From: Modestobacter italicus
GTDB taxonomy: Bacteria; Actinomycetota; Actinomycetes; Mycobacteriales; Geodermatophilaceae
DNA: 64,000 nucleotides
Direction: 5' to 3'
Assembly: GCF_019799965.1 (NCBI RefSeq)
Contig: NZ_JABGCJ010000003.1
Coordinates: 248,001 to 312,000, forward strand
Shown: positions 1 through 7,032 of the stretch, piece after piece
How the letters are laid out: every line of letters begins with the position of its first letter
Numbering within the stretch: the first letter of the stretch is position 1
Position numbers and translations under genes: made by a program
The notes under the pieces: model-generated
What the model was told of the DNA's origin: nothing
What the model saw: only the letters and a program-made list of their open reading frames with translations
Database searches by the model: none

Positions 1-373
1 CCGGCTGGTCGGCGCCGGCGCACGGTTCATCGCCACCAACCCCGACGTCACCGGCCCCTCCCCCGAGGGCCCGCTGCCGGCCACCGGCTCGGTCGCCGCG
101 ATGATCACCAAGGCCACCGGCGCCGAGCCCTACTTCGTGGGCAAGCCCAACCCGATGATGTTCCGCAGCGCGATGAACCGCATCGAGGCCCACTCGGAGT
201 CGACCACGATGATCGGCGACCGGATGGACACCGACGTCGTCGCGGGCATCGAGGCCGGGCTGGACACCGTGCTGGTGCTGACCGGGTCCACCCGGGCCGA
301 GGACGTCAGCCGCTTCCCGTTCCGGCCCAGCCGGATCCTGCCCTCGATCGCCGACGTCATCGAGCTGGTCTGA
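1..373 (+). CDS. HAD-IIA (NagD-like) phosphatase, 3' part
   Basis: This is the C-terminal part of a HAD superfamily IIA hydrolase; its 5' end lies before the window and the frame is open from base 2 to the TGA at 371-373. Visible motifs are the cap/core text [13 protein letters not shown], the GKPNPMMF loop with its conserved Lys, and the acidic metal-binding motif [16 protein letters not shown] followed by the VLVLTGST strand, all typical of NagD and p-nitrophenylphosphatase-like enzymes. Such enzymes dephosphorylate small cytosolic phosphoesters; the substrate cannot be read from sequence. A repeat element (375-480) begins 1 nt after the stop, and the next gene is convergent. Confidence 0.85.
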   Translation, partial: RLVGAGARFIATNPDVTGPSPEGPLPATGSVAAMITKATGAEPYFVGKPNPMMFRSAMNRIEAHSESTTMIGDRMDTDVVAGIEAGLDTVLVLTGSTRAEDVSRFPFRPSRILPSIADVIELV

Positions 374-374
374 G

Positions 375-480
375 GAAGGGCCCCTCGCCCGTCGGCCCTG
401 CGGCAGGACCCCGCCGCGAGTGGAAGGACCCCGTCCTCCTCATCCCTCGCACGCTCGGGACGAGCCTCGGGACGGGGCCG
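375..480 (+). repeat. Intergenic stem-loop repeat, copy A (full copy at 423-480 plus degenerate copy at 375-422)
   Basis: The 423-480 copy begins GAAGGACCCCGTCC and ends GGACGGGGCCG, so the outer arms pair. The 375-422 stretch begins GAAGGGCCCC 1 nt after the TGA of the HAD gene, and its right half resembles the element in the opposite orientation (CCGCCGCGAGTGG), so it is a rearranged second copy. Related copies lie at 2711, 14909, 16562 and 39084 (reverse). It sits between convergent genes and could act as a bidirectional terminator. Confidence 0.8.
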
Positions 481-498
481 GGCAGCAGGGTCCGTCGA

Positions 499-882
499 CT
501 AACGCTCGAAGAAGGCCAGCCGGGCCTCGGGGGTGGCCAGCAGGTAGAGCTCCACGGCGACCAGCGCCAGCACCGGTACACCGATCAGCGGCTGGCCGGC
601 CTGGAACGCCGTCGTGTAGCCGAAGACCCCGAGCAGCAGCTGCAGGGCCACGACGGGCCCGCGGGCCCAGCCCGACACCCGCCAGAGGCCGACGGCCGCG
701 GCGCCGAGCAGCGCGGCCCCCAGCCCCACGTAGACCACCTCGGCCAGGGCGCGCCCGACGCTGTCCGGAGAGCTGGTGATCGTCAGGACGAGCAGCACCC
801 CGGCGAGGACGGCGAGGACGAGGGCCTCCACGGCCACCACGAGCGCCGCCCGGCGGACCGCGGCCGGCGCCGGCTCGCGCAC
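499..882 (-). CDS. Small four-helix integral membrane protein, unknown function
   Basis: A 127-residue protein made almost entirely of four hydrophobic segments at about residues 12-34, 46-68, 75-92 and 98-115, with short charged ends and a C-terminal AFFER. I start it at the GTG at 882, just before the basic residues preceding helix 1. The open frame continues upstream only as the antisense shadow of the lipid kinase gene. No catalytic motif is visible and I do not recognise the family beyond a generic actinobacterial membrane protein. It is divergent from the lipid kinase and convergent with the HAD gene. The start is weakly supported because no strong ribosome site is seen. Confidence 0.6.
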   Translation of the reverse strand: MREPAPAAVRRAALVVAVEALVLAVLAGVLLVLTITSSPDSVGRALAEVVYVGLGAALLGAAAVGLWRVSGWARGPVVALQLLLGVFGYTTAFQAGQPLIGVPVLALVAVELYLLATPEARLAFFER

Positions 883-1046
883 CCGCTCCGGGCGAGGTGC
901 GGAGGGCTGAGCTGCGCCGCCGAGCAACCCCTCCGCACGGGGTCGACGACGCCCGGGAGCGTCCTCCTGCTGGCCTGGCACGGCGCCGAGGTTACGCCGG
1001 GGGCCCCCGGCGGGACGTGCTGCACCACCCGTCGGCCGGCGCTGGT

Positions 1047-1052
1047 TATGTT
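1047..1052 (+). promoter_or_regulatory. -10 element of leaderless lipid kinase gene
   Basis: The hexamer TATGTT lies 7 nt before the ATG at 1060 with no Shine-Dalgarno in between, the spacing expected for a transcript starting at or next to the start codon. Confidence 0.5.
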
Positions 1053-1059
1053 GGTCGGC

Positions 1060-2016
1060 ATGCGTGGGCTGCTGGTGGCGAACCCGGCGGCCACGACGAC
1101 CACCCGCAAGGTGCGTGACGTGCTGGTCCGCGCACTGTCCAGCGAGCTGAAGCTCGACGTCGCCGAGACCGAGCGCCGCGGTCACGCCCGCGACCTCGCC
1201 GCCCAGGCCGCGGCCGACGGGGTGGACGTGGTGGTGACCCTCGGCGGTGACGGCACGGTCAACGAGGCGGCGAACGGGCTGCTGCAGCGGGGGCCCGGGC
1301 CGGACGTGCCGGCGCTCGCCGTCGTCCCCGGTGGCTCGACGAACGTGTTCTCCCGGGCACTGGGCCGCAGCCGGGACCCGGTGGAGGCGACCGGCGAGAT
1401 CATGGACTCCCTGCGCGCCGGCCGCACCCGGTTGGTGTCGCTGGGCACCGTCAGCGCGCGCACCGGCGAGACCGAGGACTGGTCGGCACCCCGCTGGTTC
1501 GTGTTCGCGGCCGGGATGGGCTTCGACGCCGACGTCATCTCCCGGGTGGAGGCCCAGCGCGCCCGGGGACGACGGTCGACCGGCGCACTGTACGTGCGCG
1601 CGGGCGTCAACGCCTTCCTGCTGGGCCGGGACCGCCGACGGCCACCGATGACCCTCCAGCTGCCCGGGGAGCCGCCGGTGGACGGGCTGTTCCTGGCGCT
1701 GGTGTCCAACGTCAGCCCGTGGAGCTACCTCGGCGCCCGGCCGATCGTGCCGAGCCCGGAGGCGTCGTTCGACACCGGACTCGACGTCTTCGCGATGGGC
1801 CGGGTCGGGGTGGCCCGGATGCTGCACCACCTGCGGCAGACGATGTCGGCCCGACCCGACGCCCGCGGCCGCGGGGTGCACCGCTGGCACGACCTCGGTC
1901 AGCTGACCCTCACCGCCGCGCGACCGCAGGGCTGGCAGGTGGACGGCGACCACCTGGGCACCGCCACCGCGCTGCGGGTGCGGTCGGTCCCAGAGGCGCT
2001 GCGCGTCGTCGTGTGA
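1060..2016 (+). CDS. Diacylglycerol kinase family lipid kinase
   Basis: A 318-residue cytosolic lipid kinase of the DAGK catalytic family, which phosphorylates diacylglycerol or a related lipid headgroup from ATP. The nucleotide-binding glycine loop LGGDGTVNEA is at about residues 61-70 and the second conserved loop VVPGGSTNVFSRALG at about 88-103; the N-terminus MRGLLVANPAA matches the family. An upstream in-frame ATG at 1048 exists, but the -10-like TATGTT overlaps it, so I take the ATG at 1060 as a leaderless start. The gene corresponds in position to M. tuberculosis Rv3218, directly before whiB1. Its last codons form the first unit of a 26-bp tandem repeat array running downstream. Confidence 0.88.
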   Translation: MRGLLVANPAATTTTRKVRDVLVRALSSELKLDVAETERRGHARDLAAQAAADGVDVVVTLGGDGTVNEAANGLLQRGPGPDVPALAVVPGGSTNVFSRALGRSRDPVEATGEIMDSLRAGRTRLVSLGTVSARTGETEDWSAPRWFVFAAGMGFDADVISRVEAQRARGRRSTGALYVRAGVNAFLLGRDRRRPPMTLQLPGEPPVDGLFLALVSNVSPWSYLGARPIVPSPEASFDTGLDVFAMGRVGVARMLHHLRQTMSARPDARGRGVHRWHDLGQLTLTAARPQGWQVDGDHLGTATALRVRSVPEALRVVV

Positions 2017-2173
2017 CGGCGGCGCTGCGCGTCGTCGTGTGACGGCGGCGCTGCGCGTCGTCGTGTGACGGCGGCGCTGCGCGTCGTCGTGTGACGGCGG
2101 CGCTGCGCGTCGTCGTGTGACGGCGGCGCTGCGCGTCGTCGTGTGACGGCGGCGCTGCGCGTCGTCGTGTGAC
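1995..2173 (+). repeat. Perfect 26-bp tandem repeat array (about 6.9 copies)
   Basis: Units begin at 1995, 2021, 2047, 2073, 2099, 2125 and 2151 and appear identical base for base; the last is cut short at 23 bp where GACGG becomes GACGC. The first unit holds the last seven codons and TGA of the lipid kinase gene, so the array is a repeated copy of the gene's 3' end including its stop codon. Because 26 is not a multiple of 3, successive units place TGA in all three frames. Confidence 0.97.
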
Positions 2174-2457
2174 GCAACACGCGGGCCTGCACCCCGCTGG
2201 GTGATGCACGGTCCGCACCGCTCGGGTAGGAACGAGTGGCGGGGTCACCACGGGCGTGGTGAGGTTGCTCACGAGCCCCGCTGAACGCCCGGCGAACTGC
2301 TTGACAGTGCGTCGTCTCGTGAAACCATCACAAGCAAGCAACCTGCTGGTAACAAGCAGGCGGTCGCCGTGCGTCGCGCTGATCAACAAGCGCACCGACC
2401 CGCGGAGCGGTCCGAGGACCGTCGACCGACCAAGACGAGATCGAGGAGTACACCGCC
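2174..2457 (+). promoter_or_regulatory. whiB1 upstream region with promoter and leader hairpin
   Basis: A TTGACA -35 box lies at 2301-2306. The best -10 match 16 nt later is AACCAT (2323-2328), which is weak. Transcription from here would leave a leader of roughly 120 nt. Within it CCTGCT (2342-2347) and AGCAGG (2355-2360) form a 6-bp hairpin around GGTAACA. This stretch is noticeably richer in A/T than its surroundings. No ORF is supported in it. Confidence 0.5.
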
Positions 2458-2709
2458 ATGGACTGGCGCCACCGCGCGCTCTGCCGGGACGAGGACCCGG
2501 AGCTCTTCTTCCCGATCGGGACGACGGGCCCGGCGGTCGTCCAGATCGAGCAGGCCAAGGCTGTGTGCCGTCGGTGCCCGGTCGTCGAGTCCTGCCTGGA
2601 CTGGGCACTGAGCTCTGGCCAGGACTCCGGTGTGTGGGGTGGCCTCTCCGAGGACGAGCGCCGCGCCCTCAAGCGCCGCACCGCGCGCACCCGGGTCCGC
2701 ACCGCCTGA
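2458..2709 (+). CDS. whiB1: WhiB1-type iron-sulfur transcription regulator
   Basis: An 83-residue WhiB-family protein. The four cluster-binding cysteines fall at residues 9, 37, 40 and 46, the spacing I recall for M. tuberculosis WhiB1, and the GVWGG turn and the basic tail ALKRRTARTRVRTA are present. WhiB1 carries a nitric-oxide-sensitive [4Fe-4S] cluster and binds the primary sigma factor to control transcription. The start ATG is preceded by GAGGAG at 2443-2448. Neighbours (lipid kinase before, PdtaS-like kinase convergent after) match the Rv3218-Rv3220c order. A repeat element begins 1 nt after its TGA, followed by a strong hairpin. Confidence 0.95.
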   Translation: MDWRHRALCRDEDPELFFPIGTTGPAVVQIEQAKAVCRRCPVVESCLDWALSSGQDSGVWGGLSEDERRALKRRTARTRVRTA

Positions 2710-2710
2710 A

Positions 2711-2771
2711 GAAGGACCCCCTTCCTCCCCACCACGAGCTCCGCTCGCGGCGGGTCCCTGGAAGGGGGCCG
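2711..2771 (+). repeat. Intergenic stem-loop repeat, copy B
   Basis: It begins GAAGGACCCCCTTCC 1 nt after the whiB1 TGA and ends GGAAGGGGGCCG, so the outer arms pair. The inner CGAGC-TCC-GCTCG hairpin is also perfect. The variable outer-arm bases (CTTCC/GGAAG) differ from other copies on both sides of the stem. Confidence 0.85.
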
Positions 2772-2772
2772 T

Positions 2773-2807
2773 AGAGAGAGCCGCTCCCTTCGGGAGCGGC
2801 TCTCTCT
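2773..2807. terminator. Bidirectional terminator hairpin between whiB1 and pdtaS
   Basis: A perfect 16-bp inverted repeat, AGAGAGAGCCGCTCCC pairing across a TTC loop to GGGAGCGGCTCTCTCT, sits between convergent genes. There is no long T-run, as is usual in high-GC actinobacteria. Confidence 0.85.
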
Positions 2808-2810
2808 GCT

Positions 2811-4289
2811 TCAGCGGCGGGGGCGGCCGGCGCCGGGCAGGCTGAGCACGGCCTCGGTGCCCGGGCCACCCCCGGCCGGCGGGCCCATCTCCAGCGTCCC
2901 GTGCAGCTCGCTGGTCACCAGAGTGCGGACGATCTGCAGGCCCAGCCCGGTGCTCGCGGCCGGGTCGAAGTCCGCGGGCAGGCCCCGGCCGTCGTCCCGC
3001 ACGCGGACGACCAGGTCGTCGCCGTCCCGCGCGGCGTGCAGCACGATGGTGCCGGGTTCCCCGTCGAAGGCGTGCTCGGCGGCGTTGTGCAGCAGCTCGG
3101 TCACCGCCATCACCAGCGGCGTCGCCGCGGCGGCCGGCAGCTCGCCGAAGGCGCCGTCGCGGGTGAACCGGGCCGGCCGGCCGACGGCCGTCACGTCGCC
3201 GAGCATCGGCAGCACCTGGTCCAGGACGTCGTCCACGTCGACGACGTCCTCCCGGCTGCCGGCCAGCGTCTCGTGCACCACCGCGATCGAGGCGACCCGC
3301 CGCACCGACTCCTCCAGGGCGGCCCGGGCCGCCGGCTCGGTCATCCGCCGGGCCTGCAGCCGCAGCAGGGCGGCGACGGTCTGCAGGTTGTTCTTCACCC
3401 GGTGGTGGATCTCCCGGATGGTCGCGTCCTTGGTCATCAGCGCGCGGTCCCGGCGCCGGACGTCGGTGACGTCCCGGACCAGCACCAGCGCGCCCTCCTC
3501 ACCGCCGGGCGTCTGCAGCGGCAACGCCCGGACCAGCATGGTGGCCGCGTCGTTCTCCACGTCCATCGGCTCCGGGAAGCGGCCGGCGACCGCCGCGTCG
3601 ATGCTGGCCGCTACCGCCTCACCGGCGACCCGGTCGGCCGACACCCCGCGGGTCACCTCGGCCAGCGGTGAGCCGACCACGTCGCCGGTCAAGCCCATCC
3701 GCCGGTAGGCCGACAGCGCGTTGGGGCTGGCGTAGACGGCGGTGCCGGAGGCGTCCAGCCGGACCAACCCGTCGCCGACCCGGGGGCTCATCTCGGCGTC
3801 GTCCAGCATGCGCGGTGGGAACGTGCCGGAGGCCACCATCAGCGTCAGGTCGGCGGCGATGTCGAGGTAGGTCAGCTCGAGCGTGGACGGCGAGCGGGTC
3901 GCCGCCAGGTTGGTGTCCTTGGCCAGGACGGCGACCACCACGCCGTCGTGCCGCACCGGGATGACCTCGCGCCGCAGCGGCGCGGCACCGGACCAGTCCG
4001 GCTCCCCCTCGGTGATCGGGCGGCCCTCCCGTTGGGCCTGCAGGAAGGGCTCGACGTCCGCGCCGGTGACCTCGCTGCCGATCAGGTCGTCGGGCTGGCT
4101 GGTGGGCGCGGTCAGCGGGCGCACCTGCGCCACGCACCACCAGGCGCCACTGCGCAGCGGCACCCACAGGGTCAGGTCGGCGAAGGAGAGGTCGGCCAGC
4201 AGCTGCCAGTCGGCGACCAGCCGGCGTGCGTGGTCGACCTGGGACGGGCTCGCCGAGCCGCGGGTGAGACGTTCGGACAGGCTGCTCAT
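2811..4289 (-). CDS. pdtaS: PdtaS-type cytosolic sensor histidine kinase
   Basis: A 492-residue soluble histidine kinase with no transmembrane segment. Order of domains: an N-terminal GAF-like sensor region (about 1-150), a PAS region (about 170-270), the HisKA_2 dimerisation motif IREIHHRVKNNLQTV near residue 290 with the phospho-accepting His, and a C-terminal HATPase with DDGRGLPADFD and STGLGLQIV. This matches the actinobacterial PdtaS family (Rv3220c), whose partner PdtaR is an ANTAR-domain RNA-binding antiterminator. The ATG at 4289 has GGAGGAC just upstream. It is convergent with whiB1, as in M. tuberculosis. No PdtaR gene is present here, but two other ANTAR proteins are (19301 and 46690). 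Confidence 0.88.
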   Translation of the reverse strand: MSSLSERLTRGSASPSQVDHARRLVADWQLLADLSFADLTLWVPLRSGAWWCVAQVRPLTAPTSQPDDLIGSEVTGADVEPFLQAQREGRPITEGEPDWSGAAPLRREVIPVRHDGVVVAVLAKDTNLAATRSPSTLELTYLDIAADLTLMVASGTFPPRMLDDAEMSPRVGDGLVRLDASGTAVYASPNALSAYRRMGLTGDVVGSPLAEVTRGVSADRVAGEAVAASIDAAVAGRFPEPMDVENDAATMLVRALPLQTPGGEEGALVLVRDVTDVRRRDRALMTKDATIREIHHRVKNNLQTVAALLRLQARRMTEPAARAALEESVRRVASIAVVHETLAGSREDVVDVDDVLDQVLPMLGDVTAVGRPARFTRDGAFGELPAAAATPLVMAVTELLHNAAEHAFDGEPGTIVLHAARDGDDLVVRVRDDGRGLPADFDPAASTGLGLQIVRTLVTSELHGTLEMGPPAGGGPGTEAVLSLPGAGRPRR

Positions 4290-4363
4290 CGTCCTCCGAG
4301 CCTACGGCCCGGTCCCGGGCGCACCCGAGCCTGCGCGGGGGGAGCGGTACGGGGTCCGCTGTC

Positions 4364-4369
4364 TACCCT
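4364..4369 (+). promoter_or_regulatory. -10 element of leaderless GNAT gene
   Basis: TACCCT ends 6 nt before the GTG start at 4376, with no ribosome binding site between. Confidence 0.5.
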
Positions 4370-4375
4370 GCTGGC

Positions 4376-4873
4376 GTGGTCTCCCCCGCCCTGCTCGTCG
4401 GCCCCGCCGGGCCCGCCGACTTCCCCCGGATCGCCGAGCTGACCGTCGGCGTCTACACCGCCGAGGACCTGGTCTCCCCCGGTTACGTGCCGCAGCTGGC
4501 CGACGTCGCCGGACGCGCCGGGCGGGCCGATCTGCTGGTGGCCCGCGACCCCGGCGGGCACATCGTCGGCAGCGTCGCGCTGGTGCTGGAGGGTGACTTC
4601 GGTGAGGTCACCGAGTCACCGGACGAGGCGGCGTTCCGGATGCTCGCCGTCGACCGCGCGGCCCGCGGCCGTGGGGTGGGTGAGGCGCTGGTGCGCGCCT
4701 GCCTGGACCGGGCGCGTGCCGCGGGACGACACCGGATGGTGCTGTCCACCGGGGACCGGATGCACGCGGCGCACCGGCTCTACGAGCGGCTGGGCTTCAG
4801 CCGGCTGCCCGAGCGGGACTGGACGCCGGTGCCGGGCATCGACCTGTGGGTCTACGCGCTGGAGCTGCGCTGA
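4376..4873 (+). CDS. GNAT family N-acetyltransferase
   Basis: A 165-residue GCN5-related acetyltransferase. Motif A, the acetyl-CoA pyrophosphate loop, reads RGRGVGEALVRACL at about residues 97-110 after the strand FRMLAVD; motif B follows at RLYERLGFSRLPERDW. The acceptor cannot be inferred. The GTG start follows a -10-like TACCCT by 6 nt, so it is probably leaderless. It is divergent from the PdtaS-type kinase and convergent with the biotinyl-domain gene, at a place where GNAT genes also occur in related genomes. Confidence 0.85.
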   Translation: MVSPALLVGPAGPADFPRIAELTVGVYTAEDLVSPGYVPQLADVAGRAGRADLLVARDPGGHIVGSVALVLEGDFGEVTESPDEAAFRMLAVDRAARGRGVGEALVRACLDRARAAGRHRMVLSTGDRMHAAHRLYERLGFSRLPERDWTPVPGIDLWVYALELR

Positions 4874-4897
4874 CCGACCCCGCTGCCCGGGCCGCCG

Positions 4898-5128
4898 CTA
4901 CCGCTGTGCGGGGACGACGGTGGCGATGAGGTCGCCCTCCTGGAGCACCTCGCCCTCCACCACGTGCAGCTCGGCGACGGTGCCGGCGAACTCGGTGAGC
5001 ACCGGGATCTCCATCTTCATCGACTCGAGGATCACCAGCGTGTCACCGGCGGCGACCTCGGCCCCGGGGGCGACGAGCACCTTCCACACGCTGGAGACCA
5101 TCTCGGCGTGGACCTCCTGGACCGCCAC
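4898..5128 (-). CDS. Stand-alone biotinyl/lipoyl-domain protein (TB7.3-like)
   Basis: A 76-residue protein that is just one biotinyl domain. The biotinylation motif ESMKMEIPVL is intact with its target Lys, flanked by the two half-repeats of the fold (VAPGAEVAAGDTLVI and VVEGEVLQEGDLIATV). It corresponds to Rv3221c (TB7.3, 71 residues). I choose the GTG at 5128 because AGGAGG lies 5 nt before it and the length then fits the family; an ATG at 5179 would add 17 residues and has no ribosome site. Such proteins carry CO2 on biotin when paired with a carboxylase. The next gene upstream on this strand is a degenerate biotin-carboxylase-like protein, which makes the pair notable. Confidence 0.85.
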   Translation of the reverse strand: MAVQEVHAEMVSSVWKVLVAPGAEVAAGDTLVILESMKMEIPVLTEFAGTVAELHVVEGEVLQEGDLIATVVPAQR

Positions 5129-5225
5129 CGGTGCCTCCTGTTCCGCGAGCTGCACCGCCGGGCCCGACGGCGTGCTCATCCAAGCACGCGCCGGGGGCGG
5201 CCCCGACGCGTGATCGGCAGCCCGG

Positions 5226-6272
5226 TCAGGACGGGTCGGGCACCAGGGCGCCGGCGATCCGGTGCAGCACCTCGCAGACGGCGGCACCGTCGTGCGGTAC
5301 CCCGGTCTCGGGGAGGCCGCTGAGCAGCTCGGTGGCCTCCCGGGCGGCGGTGGGGGTGTCGGGGGCCGCCGCGCTCACCGTGGCCAGCAGCGCGTCGTAC
5401 CAGCCGTCCAACCGGTCACCGGGGTCGTAACCGCTGACCGCCACCACCTCGGTGTCGCCGGCCTCCCGGCCCGGGGGCCGGTCGGGCAGCGGGCCGGTCA
5501 CCCGCCCGGCGGTGCCCGGCGGCAGCGTGGAGCGCAGCTGGACGGCCAGCGCCGCCCGCGGCGCGGCCGGCTCGGCGTCCGGGCGGCTGCCCGCACCGGC
5601 ACCGACGGCGCTGCGCAGGCTGAGCTCGACGGCGTCCACGCCGTGCGCGCGCTCCAGCACGGCCATGTCCAGGGAGAAGCCCGCGGCGACCTCGGCGAGT
5701 TCGCCGTCCGGGTCGATGCCCACGGTGACCAGCCCCCGCCAGCCGACCTCGGACAGCCGGCGGGCCGCGGCGGGCAGCGGGCCGAGCCCGGCGGGCGGGG
5801 TCCAGGAGAGGCGTGGGGTGCCGCCGGCGCGGTCGCGCAGCACCGGGGTCACGTGGTGCAGCCCCTCGGCGGTGACCCAGGCGAGGAAGCCGCGCTCGCT
5901 GGCCGGCTCGACCCCGTCACCCCCCAGGCGCTCGAGCACCTCGGGGTCGGGCCCCACCCAGGTCAGGCCGGCGGCGGCCACCGCGGCGGCCAGCCGGGCA
6001 CTGCCGGCCAGCACCGGGGGCACCGGCAGGACCGCGTCCACGCGCGTGCGGCGAGCGGCCTCCACCAGGCGTCGCTCGTCCAGGTAGGACTCGGTGGCGG
6101 GCGCGGGCCCCAGCAGCACGGACTCGTCGGCCATCCGCACGTGCCGGGCATCGCGCTCGGCCTCCGAGCACACGGCCACCGACTTCACGCCCAGCCGCCC
6201 GCAGGCGCGGATCACCGCGCAGGCCATCGGCCCCCGGCCGGCGACCAGCACGCTCTCCACTGCCTGGACCAC
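5226..6272 (-). CDS. Degenerate biotin-carboxylase-like protein
   Basis: About 348 residues from the GTG at 6272. The N-terminal third resembles the biotin carboxylase N-domain: LVAGRGPMACAVIRACGRLG and DESVLLGPAPATESYL align with the usual GEIAxRIIRAC and DEAVxIGPAPAxESYL. However, HPGYG is replaced by LPVPP. The ATP-grasp glycine loop, its Lys/Glu ligands and the QVEH catalytic motif are missing, and the protein is about 100 residues shorter than a real AccC. The C-terminal third (YDPGDRLDGWYDALLATV) still resembles the BC C-domain. It is therefore probably a pseudoenzyme. It lies directly upstream of the single-domain biotinyl protein, about 100 bp away on the same strand. Confidence 0.65.
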   Translation of the reverse strand: MVQAVESVLVAGRGPMACAVIRACGRLGVKSVAVCSEAERDARHVRMADESVLLGPAPATESYLDERRLVEAARRTRVDAVLPVPPVLAGSARLAAAVAAAGLTWVGPDPEVLERLGGDGVEPASERGFLAWVTAEGLHHVTPVLRDRAGGTPRLSWTPPAGLGPLPAAARRLSEVGWRGLVTVGIDPDGELAEVAAGFSLDMAVLERAHGVDAVELSLRSAVGAGAGSRPDAEPAAPRAALAVQLRSTLPPGTAGRVTGPLPDRPPGREAGDTEVVAVSGYDPGDRLDGWYDALLATVSAAAPDTPTAAREATELLSGLPETGVPHDGAAVCEVLHRIAGALVPDPS

Positions 6273-6355
6273 GTCGTCCCCCGTCCCCGGCTCCCGCCGG
6301 ACTCGCGCCCCTGAGCCGGCCCGTGCACCCCACACGGGCACGTGCCGACCCGTGA

Positions 6356-6370
6356 GACCCTTGCAGGGTC
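6356..6370. repeat. Perfect inverted repeat upstream of bL37
   Basis: GACCCT-TGC-AGGGTC lies in the 236-bp divergent region between the biotin-carboxylase-like gene and the bL37 gene, a place where an operator or leader hairpin could act. No clear -10/-35 pair was recognised. Confidence 0.4.
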
Positions 6371-6508
6371 AGCTTGGCCGGTCGAGGGGCACCCCGCATC
6401 CCGCAGGGGCCCCGCGCCGGCCCGATCAGCAGCTGGGCACGGCCCCCGACGAGCGCACGGCCCGCCGGGAGCACGACCCCGCCGAGAGCACGTGAGAGGA
6501 GGGCAGCG

Positions 6509-6583
6509 ATGTCCAAGCGTGGACGCAAGCGGCGTGCCCGTAAGAAGAGCGGCGCCAACCACGGCAAGCGCCCCAACGCCTGA
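6509..6583 (+). CDS. 50S ribosomal protein bL37
   Basis: A 24-residue, extremely basic peptide beginning MSKRGRKRRARKK and ending ANHGKRPNA. Size and sequence match the tiny actinobacterial ribosomal protein bL37, known from mycobacterial ribosome structures, where it binds 23S rRNA. It is too short for usual gene finders. A strong ribosome site, GAGAGGAGGG at 6495-6503, precedes the ATG. A very strong hairpin follows, and the convergent gene is rsrA. Confidence 0.92.
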   Translation: MSKRGRKRRARKKSGANHGKRPNA

Positions 6584-6589
6584 CCACAG

Positions 6590-6649
6590 CGACGAGGCCC
6601 CGTCCTCGGCCCCCGAGACGTCTCGGGTGCCGAGGACGGGGCCTCGTCG
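6590..6649. terminator. Bidirectional terminator, 21-bp perfect stem
   Basis: Arms 6590-6610 and 6629-6649 are perfect complements (CGACGAGGCC... paired with ...GGCCTCGTCG), and the loop contains a second palindrome, CCCGAGACGTCTCGGG. It separates convergent bL37 and rsrA. Confidence 0.9.
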
Positions 6650-6663
6650 TCGTCCTGGGCGGA

Positions 6664-7032
6664 CTAGGCGCGCTCCTCCGGGAGCCGCTCGGTGTAGGTC
6701 TCCACGCTGGCCCGCTCGACGCGCACCTGGGTGCCGTCCTCCTCGAAGGAGACGCTGGTCAGCTGGACCTTGATCCGGTCACGCAGGCCGACCGGCGGGG
6801 GGTCGCCACCGCAGCGGCGACGGACCAGCGCCTTGAACTCCTGCTCGATGCCGAACTGCCGCAGGCAGGGCGAGCAGTCCTCGAGGTGCTCGGCGATGAC
6901 CGCGCGGCGGGCGTCGTCGGTCTCGTGGTCGAGGAACTCGAAGACGTGGGACAGCACGTCGTCGCAGGAGGTGATGTCGTCCGCGTGGTCCGGGACGTCG
7001 TGCCGCGCGCCGTCGTGAGCGTCGGTGCTCAT
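6664..7032 (-). CDS. rsrA: Mycothiol-system anti-sigma factor RsrA
   Basis: A 122-residue zinc-binding anti-sigma (ZAS) protein. The zinc/redox motif is HLEDCSPC (His49, Cys53, Cys56) with an upstream Cys23, the arrangement of RsrA/RshA. In the reduced state it holds SigR; disulfide formation releases the sigma factor to induce thiol-stress genes. Its ATG overlaps the sigR stop by 4 bp (ATGA), so the two are translationally coupled, as in Streptomyces and mycobacteria. Confidence 0.95.
   Translation of the reverse strand: MSTDAHDGARHDVPDHADDITSCDDVLSHVFEFLDHETDDARRAVIAEHLEDCSPCLRQFGIEQEFKALVRRRCGGDPPPVGLRDRIKVQLTSVSFEEDGTQVRVERASVETYTERLPEERA

Noticed and set aside
1995-2173. Tandem array considered as a CRISPR array
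   Set aside because: Units are adjacent without spacers, begin in a coding sequence, and no cas genes exist in the window.
1910-2608. Minus-strand frames reading through the 26-bp array (repeated Arg-Ala-Pro-Pro-Ser-His text)
   Set aside because: A product of translating a tandem repeat with no stop in that frame; no start signal or homology.
5129-5179. Longer start (ATG 5179) for the biotinyl protein
   Set aside because: No ribosome site before it, and AGGAGG precedes the GTG at 5128, giving the usual family length.
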